A DNA stretch of 49,925 bases from JBAOHV01 sp964450685. GTDB taxonomy: Bacteria > Actinomycetota > Acidimicrobiia > Acidimicrobiales > Microtrichaceae. Below are positions 1 through 7,553 of the stretch, one piece after another (position 1 is the first letter of the stretch; every line of letters begins with the position of its first letter). The stretch lies in the NCBI GenBank assembly GCA_964450685.1, contig CAYVDN010000023.1, positions 1-49,925 of the forward strand, in the 5' to 3' direction. Below the pieces are notes generated by a model. It ran no database searches. It was given only the letters and a program-made list of their open reading frames with translations, and was not told where the DNA came from. Made by a program: the position numbers and the translations under genes.

Positions 1-377
1 TCCACGGTGTCGACTCGGTCGATCGAGCGGTCGAACGAGGCGACGCGGCCGACGCCGGTGCTCTCGGCGCACGCGACCAGGTATGCCTCGGCGAAGTCGA
101 GCCGATCGGTCTCGTAGACCTCGATCGCTCGGAGCAGCAGCGCCGGGTCGACCGTCACGACCGAGCGCATCGACACCAGGGAGCGCATAGCGATGGAGAC
201 CTGGTCTCGTGGTGCCTCGTAGAAGGACTCGAGCACGTACACCGTCTCGGCGACGATCAGATCCGTCAGGTACAGCTCCTCGGCCTCGGCTAGGTACGCG
301 GTCGCTCGTGCCGCCATCTCCGCTGGGTCGCCCGTCAGGTGTCGGACGAGGATGTTCGTGTCGACGAACGCGCTCAC
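1..377 (-). CDS. vapC: PIN-domain toxin, VapC-like (3' end outside window)
   Basis: PIN-domain ribonuclease, probably the toxin of a type II toxin-antitoxin pair. I translated the minus strand from GTG at 377: it opens SAFVDTNILVRHL and the frame stays open to base 1, giving about 125 residues with the last few outside the window. The four acidic positions expected in a PIN active site are visible: D6 in VDTN, E in the VAETVYVLE segment near residue 43, D in RLDFAEAYL near residue 97, and D in SFDRSID near residue 115. The GTG overlaps the stop codon of the upstream AbrB-type gene by four bases (GTGA), so the two are translationally coupled, as antitoxin-toxin pairs usually are. The family cleaves RNA, often tRNA; the target here is unknown. 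Confidence 0.9.
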   Translation of the reverse strand, partial: MSAFVDTNILVRHLTGDPAEMAARATAYLAEAEELYLTDLIVAETVYVLESFYEAPRDQVSIAMRSLVSMRSVVTVDPALLLRAIEVYETDRLDFAEAYLVACAESTGVGRVASFDRSIDRVDTV

Positions 378-622
378 CGGGCCGCTGCGGCCCGACTGGC
401 CCGCGTCGAGCGGATGACCTCGTCCCACGCAACGTTGCGTTTCGCTGCGGGCACGGCGACGGTGCCGGCCAACGACAGGAACTCCGGGGTGCGTGCGAGC
501 ACGGCTCGGTCACCTTCGACGCGGAACACCACGTCGTCGCCCTCTCCGAGCCCGAGCGCCTCCCGTACGGCTTTGGGAACGGTGACCTGGCCCTTGGAGC
601 TCATTCTCGCTGCGATCTCCAT
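374..622 (-). CDS. vapB: AbrB/SpoVT-fold antitoxin, VapB-like
   Basis: Swapped-hairpin AbrB family DNA-binding antitoxin of 82 residues. The N-terminus carries the family signature MSSKGQVTVPKAVREALGL, followed by GDDVVFRVEGDRAVL, which completes the AbrB fold. The C-terminal part (roughly 45-82) would be the toxin-binding tail. I chose ATG at 622 because AAGGAG sits seven bases upstream; the frame extends further but has no ribosome site. It precedes and overlaps the PIN gene. A 7-bp inverted repeat covers its ribosome site (see 630-655), which fits the negative autoregulation usual for these modules. It lies at the edge of a probable integrated element. Confidence 0.9.
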   Translation of the reverse strand: MEIAARMSSKGQVTVPKAVREALGLGEGDDVVFRVEGDRAVLARTPEFLSLAGTVAVPAAKRNVAWDEVIRSTRASRAAAAR

Positions 623-629
623 CGGAGAC

Positions 630-655
630 TCCTTACGGTCGTGATGATGTAAGGA
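630..655 (-). promoter_or_regulatory. Inverted repeat, candidate VapB autoregulatory operator
   Basis: TCCTTAC at 630-636 and GTAAGGA at 649-655 form a perfect 7-bp inverted repeat with a 12-base spacer. On the minus strand the second arm contains the AAGGA of the vapB ribosome site, and the first arm abuts a TATCCT hexamer that could be a -10. AbrB-type antitoxins bind such dyads, so this is the likely operator of the toxin-antitoxin operon; it could also fold in the mRNA and hide the ribosome site. Confidence 0.55.
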
Positions 656-848
656 TAGCGTGGAGCGACGATGCTCGAACCACCGGCGGTAACGGCCCGC
701 CATCGCGCGGATTTCGCGCGTGATTCGGCGTTCGCCGCCATTTGCGACCGTTCGGCCGACAGCAGCCAGGAGCCGCGCCCCCTGCAATTGCAGCGATCTG
801 GGTCCGCCGTCGTCCACTGCTGTCCTGCCGAAAACCCCAGGGATCGGG
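656..848. other. Non-coding edge of probable integrated element
   Basis: No convincing gene in this stretch. It contains a 12-bp perfect palindrome CTGCAATTGCAG at 782-793, a short CGCGCG inverted repeat near 705-721, and CTGCCG at 825-830, which is complementary to CGGCAG at 855-860. The 5' half of a tRNA-Val (an acceptor strand GGGCGTA and a D-arm) was looked for here and is absent. Confidence 0.5.
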
Positions 849-893
849 TTCACACGGCAGAGGTCCACAGTTCAAGTCTGTGTACGCCCACCA
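849..893 (+). pseudogene. tRNA-Val(CAC) 3' fragment, probable attachment-site scar
   Basis: The 3' part of a tRNA is present from the anticodon loop onward. The loop is TTCACAC (849-855) with anticodon CAC at 851-853, then the 3' anticodon stem GGCAG (856-860), variable loop AGGTC (861-865), a perfectly paired T-arm (CACAG 866-870 with CTGTG 878-882 around TTCAAGT), 3' acceptor TACGCCC (883-889), discriminator A and encoded CCA (891-893). The matching 5' half is missing in the preceding 225 bases. Tyrosine-recombinase elements commonly use the anticodon-loop-to-3'-end segment of tRNA genes as the crossover site and leave exactly such a duplicate. The orientation places the element to the left, carrying vapBC. 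A decayed tRNA is the alternative. Confidence 0.75.
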
Positions 894-907
894 TCGCAAC
901 ATCGGCG

Positions 908-936
908 GAACCCCTGCAATGGCGGGGGTTTCGTCG
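908..936 (+). terminator. Rho-independent terminator after tRNA fragment
   Basis: AACCCCTGC (909-917) pairs with GCGGGGGTT (922-930) through one T-G pair, with the four-base loop AATG, and is followed by a T-rich tract (TTCGTCGTTTC). It sits 15 bases after the tRNA CCA end, where the terminator of the original tRNA transcript would be expected. Confidence 0.6.
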
Positions 937-1079
937 TTTCGGTCTCCCAGCAAGATTCGGGCAGCGCCGATCACCATTGAGCCTCCACCCGACGACCGAG
1001 CGAACTCGGCATGTCTGACGTCGACTACGTGCCTCAAACGTGCCGAGGTCGGCTGCGGCGTGCCTCGCTGCGGGGTGAG

Positions 1080-2135
1080 CTACTCGACGGTCCAGGTCGC
1101 ACCGGAGCTGATCAGATCGCTCAGCACCCCACGGCCGGAGCGCTCGATCTCGGCGTCGACCTGGGCCTGCACCTCGTCCTCGTACACCGGCCGCTGGATG
1201 TCGCGGAACACGCCGATGGGCGTCGGTTCGTGCGGGGTGCTCGACAGGCGGGACAGCGCAAACGCCAGGGTCGGATCGGGGCGGTGCTCGTCGTGGACGA
1301 GCAGCCGGTCCTCGCCCATGTCGGCAACCTCGCCGACGACGAGCTCCGCGTACTCGTTCTGGAAGACGCCGTGCTGTCCCTCCGCTCCGAAACGGACCGG
1401 CCGCCCGTGCTCGAGCGGAATGAGCATGTCGGCGCGGCGATCCCTGGTCAGCAGGTCGTCGTATGCGCCGTCGTTGAAGACGTTGCAGTTCTGGTACACC
1501 TCGATGAACGCTGCGCCCCGGTGTTCGTAGGCCCGGCGGAACACCGCCTGCATGTGGGCGCGGTCGGTGTCATGCGTCCGGGCGACGAAGGTCGCTTCGG
1601 CCCCCAACGCCACCGACACCGGGTTGAACGGGTGATCGACGGACCCGAACGGCGTCGATTTGGTCACCTTCCCGACGCCCGAGGTAGGGGAGTACTGGCC
1701 CTTGGTCAACCCGTAGATCTGGTTGTTGAACATGAGCACTGTCAGGTTGATGTTCCGGCGCAGCGCGTGGATCAAGTGGTTGCCACCGATCGACAACATG
1801 TCGCCGTCTCCACCGATCACCCAGACCGAGAGGTCCGGCCTGGTCATCGCGACGCCTGTCGCGATCGCGGGGGCTCGACCGTGGATCGAGTGAATCCCGT
1901 AGGTGTTCATGTAGTACGGCAGCCGGGCGGCACAGCCGATACCGGAGACGAAGACCAGTTCGTGCGGCGCGATCCCCAGGTCGGGCATCAGCAGTTGGAG
2001 CGCGGCGGTTATGCCGTAGTCGCCACAGCCCGGGCACCAGCGCACTTCCTGGTCGGAGCTGAAGTCCTTGCGGGTCAGCTTCACCGGGGCGGCGTCACCC
2101 GAGAAGTCGGACCCGTCCGAGCCGTTCGAGCTCAT
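1080..2135 (-). CDS. korB: 2-oxoglutarate:ferredoxin oxidoreductase, beta subunit
   Basis: Thiamine-diphosphate-binding beta subunit (351 residues) of a 2-oxoacid:ferredoxin oxidoreductase, converting 2-oxoglutarate to succinyl-CoA with reduction of ferredoxin. CPGCGDYG at 34-41 supplies the usual cysteines. The ThDP/Mg motif runs from GGDGDM (108-113) to NNQIYGLTKGQ (137-147). ATG at 2135 overlaps the stop codon of the upstream alpha/gamma subunit (ATGA), and GAGGAG lies a few bases before it. No separate delta (ferredoxin-like) subunit is encoded alongside, as is typical of the two-subunit actinobacterial KorAB enzymes. The assignment to 2-oxoglutarate rather than pyruvate rests on family resemblance and gene arrangement and is less certain than the enzyme class. 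Confidence 0.95.
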   Translation of the reverse strand: MSSNGSDGSDFSGDAAPVKLTRKDFSSDQEVRWCPGCGDYGITAALQLLMPDLGIAPHELVFVSGIGCAARLPYYMNTYGIHSIHGRAPAIATGVAMTRPDLSVWVIGGDGDMLSIGGNHLIHALRRNINLTVLMFNNQIYGLTKGQYSPTSGVGKVTKSTPFGSVDHPFNPVSVALGAEATFVARTHDTDRAHMQAVFRRAYEHRGAAFIEVYQNCNVFNDGAYDDLLTRDRRADMLIPLEHGRPVRFGAEGQHGVFQNEYAELVVGEVADMGEDRLLVHDEHRPDPTLAFALSRLSSTPHEPTPIGVFRDIQRPVYEDEVQAQVDAEIERSGRGVLSDLISSGATWTVE

Positions 2136-4015
2136 CGCGCCAGCTCCTCTCGCATCCGCGTCTCCATCTCCGACGCACCGAACGGCAGCCCCGAGACCTT
2201 CGTGTAGCTGCGGACGTCGACCAGGTAGCGGTCCCGCAGCAGCATCGACAGCTGTCCCAGGTTGACCTCGGGGCACAGCACCTTGGGGTAGCGCGCCAGC
2301 ACGTCGCCCAGGTCGGCGGGGAGCGGGCTGAGCTGGGTGATGTGCGCCTGCGAGATCCGGTCGCCAGTCGCTCGCACCCTGCGCACACCCGCGGTGATCG
2401 CACCCCAGGTGGATCCCCAGCCGAGCACCAGCACGTCGGCACCGTCCTCTTCGTCCAGGTCCAGGCCGCCGGTGTCGTGGGCTATTCCGTCGACCTTGGC
2501 CTGACGGAGCCTGACCATGTGCTCGTGGTTCTCGGGCTGGTAGCTGATGTTGCCGTCGCCGTCGTGCTTCTCGATGCCGCCGATCCGGTGCTGGAGCCCG
2601 GGGGTTCCGGGGACGGCCCAGGGCCGTGCGAGCGTGTCGGGGTCGCGGAGGTAGGGCCAGTAGACCTCGCGGCCATCGGGATCGGTGTGGTTCGACTCGG
2701 TGGTGAACTCCACTGAGATGTCGGGAAGAGACTCGACGTCGGGCAGGCGCCACGGTTCAGCGCTGTTCGCCAGGTAGCCATCCGCCAGGACGATCACCGG
2801 CGTCCGGTACTTCAGTGCCTGGCGTGCCGCCTCGATCATCACGGTGAACCCGTCGGCGGGTGAGCGGGGCGCCAGAATCGGAAGTGGGGCTTCGCCGTGA
2901 CGGCCGAACATCGCGAGCAGCAGGTCGGACTGCTCGGTCTTGGTCGGCATGCCCGTCGATGGTCCCGCGCGCTGCACGTCGACGATCAGCAGAGGTAGCT
3001 CCAGGCTGATCGCAAGGCCGATCGCCTCGGCCTTCAGATCCAGACCTGGACCGGACGTGCCGGTTGCAGCCAAGGCACCCGAGAAAGCAGCACCGACGGC
3101 GATCGCTGCGGCCGCGATCTCGTCCTCGGCCTGCATCGTGCGGACCCCGAATCGCTTCTGTCGGCTGAGCTCGTGGAGGATGTCCGACGCCGGTGTGATC
3201 GGGTAGCTCGCGTACACGAGTGGTAGCCCGGACAGTTCGGCTGCGGCGACCAGCCCCCAGGCCAACGCTGTGTTGCCGTTGATGTTCGTGTAGGTGCCGG
3301 GAGCAAGCGCCGCCGGTTGCACCTCGAACGGGTGATCGAACAGTTCAGCCGTCTCGCCGAAGTTCCGCCCGGCTCGCAATGCCGCCAGGTTGGCCTCGCG
3401 TACTTGGTCCTTGTCCGCGTACTTGGTCTCGATCCAGTCGATGAGCGGCCGGGTGGGACGGGTGTACATCCAGCAGATCAACCCGAGAGCGAAGAAGTTC
3501 TTGGACCGCTCGGCGTCGCGCTGTTTGACCCCGAGCTCCTCGGTCGCCTGCAACGTCAGTGAGGTCATCGGCACCTCGTAGACGTTGAACGCCGACAGTG
3601 AGCCGTCATCGAGGGGGTTCGTCTCGTATCCGGCCTTGGTCAGGTCCCGGGAGTTGAAGCTGTCGATGTTGACGAGGACGGTCGAGCCGGTCGCCAGGTC
3701 GCCGATGTTGGAGCGCAGCGCGGCAGGGTTCATCGCCACCAGGACGTTCGGCGCGTCGCCGGGTGTGACGATGTCGTTGTCCGAGATGTGGACCTGGAAC
3801 GACGACACGCCGGCGACGGTGCCGGCTGGTGCCCGGATCTCAGCGGGGTAGTTCGGCAACGTCGCAAGGTCGTTGCCGAACAGTGCGGACAGTTCGGTGA
3901 AGCGGTCTCCGACCAGCTGCATGCCGTCGCCGGAGTCGCCCGCGAAGCGGATGACGACACGGCCTAGCCGCTGTACGTCGTCAGATGACCTCGCCGTTGC
4001 ATGGGAGCTGCTCAT
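2132..4015 (-). CDS. korA: 2-oxoglutarate:ferredoxin oxidoreductase, fused gamma/alpha subunit
   Basis: Fused gamma-alpha subunit (627 residues) of the enzyme whose beta subunit follows. The gamma domain occupies about residues 15-200 and starts with the characteristic VVIRFAGDSGDGMQLVGDRF. The alpha (pyrimidine-binding) domain runs from about residue 245 with NGNTALAWGLVAAAEL and YASYPITPASDILHEL, then ATGTSGPGLDLKAEAIGLA and QRAGPSTGMPTKTEQSDLL. The length matches actinobacterial KorA. ATG at 4015 is preceded by AGGGGCAG on the minus strand and by TACGGT (4026-4031, read in reverse) as a possible -10. Product and partner together link the TCA-cycle carbon flow to low-potential electron carriers. 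Confidence 0.96.
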   Translation of the reverse strand: MSSSHATARSSDDVQRLGRVVIRFAGDSGDGMQLVGDRFTELSALFGNDLATLPNYPAEIRAPAGTVAGVSSFQVHISDNDIVTPGDAPNVLVAMNPAALRSNIGDLATGSTVLVNIDSFNSRDLTKAGYETNPLDDGSLSAFNVYEVPMTSLTLQATEELGVKQRDAERSKNFFALGLICWMYTRPTRPLIDWIETKYADKDQVREANLAALRAGRNFGETAELFDHPFEVQPAALAPGTYTNINGNTALAWGLVAAAELSGLPLVYASYPITPASDILHELSRQKRFGVRTMQAEDEIAAAAIAVGAAFSGALAATGTSGPGLDLKAEAIGLAISLELPLLIVDVQRAGPSTGMPTKTEQSDLLLAMFGRHGEAPLPILAPRSPADGFTVMIEAARQALKYRTPVIVLADGYLANSAEPWRLPDVESLPDISVEFTTESNHTDPDGREVYWPYLRDPDTLARPWAVPGTPGLQHRIGGIEKHDGDGNISYQPENHEHMVRLRQAKVDGIAHDTGGLDLDEEDGADVLVLGWGSTWGAITAGVRRVRATGDRISQAHITQLSPLPADLGDVLARYPKVLCPEVNLGQLSMLLRDRYLVDVRSYTKVSGLPFGASEMETRMREELAR

Positions 4016-4115
4016 CTGCCCCTACACCGTAATCACACAAGCAGGGTTGGCGGCGGCGATATCGACCTGACCAGAAAGTGCTTGCATGTACATGTAATAG
4101 GGAATGGGTTCCGAC

Positions 4116-4121
4116 TAGGGT
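4116..4121 (+). promoter_or_regulatory. -10 element of a probable leaderless promoter (chitinase)
   Basis: TAGGGT ends seven bases before GTG 4129, the same arrangement as at uvrD, msrB, ppk2 and thrS in this window. No ribosome site fits this start, which supports a transcript beginning at or next to the start codon. Confidence 0.5.
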
Positions 4122-4128
4122 GCTTCAG

Positions 4129-5415
4129 GTGGCGAGCCGAACGAAGTGGATGGCGGTAGGCGTGCTGGCGGTCGTCGCCTTGGTGGCTGTCGCATGTGCC
4201 GCTATGCCGAATGGGCGAAGCGACCGCGCAGCGATGGGGTCTGCAGCCAGAGCCCAGACGTCCGCACGATCATCGTCATCCGGCGCGTCGACGACTGTTG
4301 CATCAGCCTCCTCGCCGACATCCACGGGCCCGGCCTCCACGGTGCCTCCTGGCCCCTGGAGGGTTGTCGGCTACCTCACCACCTGGGGTGTTCACGGGGG
4401 ATACCACCCGCGCAACCTCGTTACGAGCGGAACCGCGGAGAAGCTGACGCACTTGAACGTGGCGTTCGGATCGGTCTCCGACGGTCGCTGCACGCAGGGC
4501 GACCCGGCGGTCGAAACCGCTCTCTCCTACGACGCCGCCAACAGCGTCGATGGTGTCGCCGATCCTGCAGGTGCACCCGGCGGCGTCTTCGGCCAGCTCC
4601 GAAAGCTCAAGGCCCAGTACCCGGAGTTGCGGGTGCTCTGGTCGTTCGGTGGGGCGAGCGGCTCGAGCGGGTTCGCGTCGGCTGCCGCCGATCCGGCTCG
4701 CTTTGCCGCATCCTGTCGGGCATTGCTCGACGACCCGCGATGGGCAGGGCTGTTCGACGGTATCGACATCGACTGGGAGTACCCAGGAGTCGACAGCGGA
4801 TACGCACGCTTGATGAGCGCTGTGCGCCAGGCGTTCCCCGACCGTCTCGTGACCGCCGCCGTTCCAGCGGCGCCTACCCAATTGCTGACGGGCGGCTACG
4901 GCGAGGCCGCCGTCTTTGTCGACTGGTACAACGTCATGACATACGACTTCGCTGGCTGGTGGACGCCTTCGCGCACAGCGCCGCACTCGGCGCTTCTGCC
5001 TGATGCCGCGTCGCTGCCCGGGGGGCATTCGGCGAGCGAAGCGCTGGCCACCTACAGGGCTCTCGGTGTCAGCGCCGACAAGCTCCTGCTGGGCGTCGGG
5101 TTCTACGGTCGCGGATGGGCAGGGGTGAGCAGCCCGACAGCGGGAGCCAGCGCTTCTGGGCCGGCTACGGGCAGCATCGAGCGCGGCATGGAGGCGTATC
5201 GCACGCTGGCAGGTCGCTGCCCTTCGACGGCGACCGTCGCCGGCACCGGCGCTGCTGCGTGCGGGAGTGAGTGGTGGAGCTACGACACCCCAGCAACGCT
5301 GGCTTCCAAGGCGTCGTGGGCTCGTTCGCAGGGGCTCGGAGGCGTCTTCTTCTGGGAGGCGTCGGGCGACACCGCCGACGGGCAGCTGATCGCAGCACTT
5401 GCTCCTGCGCGCTGA
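4129..5415 (+). CDS. Exported glycoside hydrolase family 18 (chitinase-like)
   Basis: Secreted or lipid-anchored family 18 hydrolase of about 428 residues from GTG 4129. The N-terminus has a basic stretch, a hydrophobic core (AVGVLAVVALVAVA) and Cys23, compatible with a lipobox, though the -3 residue is atypical. A Ser/Thr-rich linker covers about 35-75. The catalytic barrel starts with WRVVGYLTTWGVHGGYHP. DGIDIDWE at 210-217 matches the DxxDxDxE signature, making E217 the proton donor. NVMTYDFAGWW and GVGFYGRGW are further conserved barrel strands. The family hydrolyses chitin or related beta-1,4-GlcNAc polymers through a substrate-assisted mechanism; the actual substrate cannot be read from the sequence. 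An upstream in-frame ATG at 4078 exists, but the region before 4129 contains the apparent promoter. Confidence 0.92.
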   Translation: MASRTKWMAVGVLAVVALVAVACAAMPNGRSDRAAMGSAARAQTSARSSSSGASTTVASASSPTSTGPASTVPPGPWRVVGYLTTWGVHGGYHPRNLVTSGTAEKLTHLNVAFGSVSDGRCTQGDPAVETALSYDAANSVDGVADPAGAPGGVFGQLRKLKAQYPELRVLWSFGGASGSSGFASAAADPARFAASCRALLDDPRWAGLFDGIDIDWEYPGVDSGYARLMSAVRQAFPDRLVTAAVPAAPTQLLTGGYGEAAVFVDWYNVMTYDFAGWWTPSRTAPHSALLPDAASLPGGHSASEALATYRALGVSADKLLLGVGFYGRGWAGVSSPTAGASASGPATGSIERGMEAYRTLAGRCPSTATVAGTGAAACGSEWWSYDTPATLASKASWARSQGLGGVFFWEASGDTADGQLIAALAPAR

Positions 5416-5443
5416 GTTCCGCGAACACCGTTCGGTGTGATGC

Positions 5444-5449
5444 TTGACA
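5444..5449 (+). promoter_or_regulatory. Consensus -35 hexamer (TTGACA) before glycine-rich lipoprotein gene
   Basis: A perfect TTGACA lies 83 bases before the start codon at 5532. The -10 partner is unclear (CATCGT at 20 bases spacing is the best seen). The hairpin ACACC/GGTGT just before it (5425-5438) may end the chitinase transcript. Confidence 0.3.
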
Positions 5450-5531
5450 CAGCCCTGCTGGTGGGCGAGCATCGTCGGAACCGCTAGCTGGGCGGGTAGG
5501 GCGTGCGCGAAAGCGCCAAAGAGGGGGAAAG

Positions 5532-7553
5532 ATGCGCAAGATCCGTTGGATCTCGCTCGTGGTGATCGCCGCGACTGCACTGGTTTCGACGGCGTGTACC
5601 ACGCCGCCGAGCGGCGGGGGTGGCACCACAACTGTCCCGAGTGGGCCGCCGATCGCCGTGGCGAGCGGGTCCCCGACTGCGGGCTATGCGCCGCTCACGG
5701 TCAACTTCGACTCGGCAGGTTCGTCGACCGGAACCGGTACAGGGCTCACCTACGAGTGGGACTTCGGTGACGGTCAGACCGGCACGGGAGCGACCACAAG
5801 CCACGTATATGGCGACCCAGGGACCTACTCGGCGCGGCTGACGATGACCAGCACCGCTGGAACGTCGACGTCGCCGGTCATCTCGATCTCGGTCACTGTC
5901 GACCCGAATCCCAAGATGTACGTGCGTCCCGGCGGTTCGACGGGCGCAGCCTGTGGTCTGATCGCTGATCCGTGTGCATCGATCACCGAGGCACTCGCGA
6001 ACGCTGCGACCGCTGGCGTGCATGAGCTGCGTGTCGCCGGAGGTTCGTTCTCCGAGTCGCTGACGCTCTCGTCGGGAATGACGATCACCGGCGGTTGGGC
6101 TCAGGACTTCAGCGGCTACGGCAGCGACCAGGTCACGACGATCTACGGCTCACCGACAACCGCACCGTTGACGATCAACGCCGCCAGCAACGTGACGATC
6201 GCCGGAGTCAGCATCCAGGGTGTCACTCGGTCCAGCGGTGACGCCGTCGGAGTCGTCGTCTCAGGCGGCTCCTCCGGTGTGGCAATCGGCAGCAACGACG
6301 CACCGGTGACCGTCATCAGTGGCGGCCAGGGCCCGAACGCCACGGGTGTGCTCGTAACCGGCGGTTCCCTCGTCAACATTGTCAACGCGGACATCACCAG
6401 TGGCACCACGGTCGGCGCCGGTGGCAGCGCCTACGGCGTGCGTGCGCTGGGCCTGTCGGTCGTCAACGTGACACTCTCCGAGGTCACTGCCCAGCCGGGC
6501 GTCGCCGGTACCAACGGATCCTCCGCAGTACCAGCGCAGGCGGCATCCGGCTGCATCGGCTCGAACGGCGGGACCGCCAGCAGCGGATACAACAACGGCG
6601 GATCGAGCGGTGCCGGATGTGCTGCATCTCCCGCCAATCCCCGAAGCGGTGGTGCAGGCGGAACCGGGGGAACCTGGAACTACGTCTTCCCGTGGTGGCA
6701 GTACTACGGCGGCCAGGCTGGATCAGCAGGCGGTGGCGGGGCCGCCGGCGGTAGTGGCGGATGTGGAAGTGACACGGGTTGTGCTGGCGATGCTGGTGGA
6801 GGCTCTGCCGGAGCAGGTGGAGCAGCTGGTTCGGCGGGAGTTGCGGGGAGCAACACCCCAGTCGCTGGTGACCTGTGGGCCCCGTCCGCTGGCACGCCCG
6901 GCACAGCAGGCCAGCCGGGTGGCGGCGGTGGTGGCGGCGGCGGTGGAAAGTCCGCTAGCGCGAATGGTGGTGGCGGTGGTGGCGGTGGTGCCGGCGGTGC
7001 CGGCGGTGCGGCAGGTACAAGTGCCGGAACCTCGGGCGGAGGCTCCTTCGGTATCTACGCCAACAGCGCGACCGTGAACGTCCACTCGTCCATCGTGACC
7101 TCGTCAGCTGGCGGCGCCGGCGGTTCGGGCCAGCCCGCAGGTCGCGGCGGCAACGGCGGCAACGGCGGCAACGGCGGCAACAAGTCGTGCTGCGAGGCCG
7201 GTGGTGGTGGCGGCGGCGGCGGTGGCGGAGCTGGCGGCGGTGGCGGAGGTGCCGGTGGAGGTGCCGGCGGCCCGTCGATCGCCTTCTTCCACATCGGCGT
7301 CGGCACGATCGGCAACACCGCAAGCTCGTACTACCGTCCGGCGATCCTCGCCCAGGGTGGCGCCGGCGGCGCCATGGCTCTGCCTGCCACAGGGGGAGTG
7401 GGCGGTGCCCGGGGCGACTGCGCCAATATCGGCGGGTGTGCGTCGGGCGCTGAAGGGTCGTCCGCTTCGACGGGAGCGACCGGTCCCGCCGGACAGAGCG
7501 GACCCAACGGGTTCAATGCCCGAATCTGGGACAACGGAACGATCACCTCGTGA
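5532..7553 (+). CDS. Glycine-rich PKD/beta-helix surface lipoprotein
   Basis: Lipoprotein of 673 residues. The signal peptide ends in VSTAC with Cys22 as the lipidated residue. A PKD domain spans about residues 40-127 (WDFGDGQTG is its hallmark), followed by a right-handed beta-helix-like region of about 130-320 (MYVRPGGSTGAACG, then repeated NVTIAGVSI-type turns). Between about 325 and 620 glycine-rich low-complexity insertions dominate, with runs of up to ten glycines and GGAGG/NGGNGG periodicity recalling mycobacterial PE_PGRS proteins, although no PE domain is present. The C-terminus has a short collagen-like GATGPAGQSGPNG. Several cysteine pairs (CC, CGSDTGC) could form disulphides. GGGGGAAAG precedes the ATG. 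The stop overlaps the next gene's GTG by four bases. Function unknown; a cell-surface adhesin or matrix role is inference only. Confidence 0.85.
   Translation: MRKIRWISLVVIAATALVSTACTTPPSGGGGTTTVPSGPPIAVASGSPTAGYAPLTVNFDSAGSSTGTGTGLTYEWDFGDGQTGTGATTSHVYGDPGTYSARLTMTSTAGTSTSPVISISVTVDPNPKMYVRPGGSTGAACGLIADPCASITEALANAATAGVHELRVAGGSFSESLTLSSGMTITGGWAQDFSGYGSDQVTTIYGSPTTAPLTINAASNVTIAGVSIQGVTRSSGDAVGVVVSGGSSGVAIGSNDAPVTVISGGQGPNATGVLVTGGSLVNIVNADITSGTTVGAGGSAYGVRALGLSVVNVTLSEVTAQPGVAGTNGSSAVPAQAASGCIGSNGGTASSGYNNGGSSGAGCAASPANPRSGGAGGTGGTWNYVFPWWQYYGGQAGSAGGGGAAGGSGGCGSDTGCAGDAGGGSAGAGGAAGSAGVAGSNTPVAGDLWAPSAGTPGTAGQPGGGGGGGGGGKSASANGGGGGGGGAGGAGGAAGTSAGTSGGGSFGIYANSATVNVHSSIVTSSAGGAGGSGQPAGRGGNGGNGGNGGNKSCCEAGGGGGGGGGGAGGGGGGAGGGAGGPSIAFFHIGVGTIGNTASSYYRPAILAQGGAGGAMALPATGGVGGARGDCANIGGCASGAEGSSASTGATGPAGQSGPNGFNARIWDNGTITS
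6715..7275 (+). repeat. Glycine-codon low-complexity tract
   Basis: GGN-rich sequence inside the preceding gene, densest at about 6913-7010 and 7141-7270, with imperfect 6- and 9-base periodicity (for example GGCAACGGC repeated at 7147-7180). The reading frame is preserved throughout. The interspersed sequence FGIYANSATVNVHSSIVT, encoded at about 7050-7103, looks like a beta-helix turn embedded between two glycine loops. Confidence 0.8.

Noticed and set aside
849..893. A complete functional tRNA-Val gene
   Set aside because: No acceptor 5' strand (GGGCGTA) or D-arm is found upstream; CTGCC at 825-829 can pair with the 3' anticodon stem but leaves a 26-base loop and nothing tRNA-like precedes it.
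779..920. Ten-base direct repeat (CCCCTGCAAT at 779-788 and 911-920) as element target duplication
   Set aside because: The second copy is part of the terminator stem, and the length could occur by chance in this GC-rich region.
1011..2207. Long open frame antisense to korB
   Set aside because: No domain, and korB is unmistakable on the other strand.
5532..7553. PE_PGRS protein
   Set aside because: The glycine tract is similar, but there is a lipobox signal and a PKD domain instead of a PE domain.
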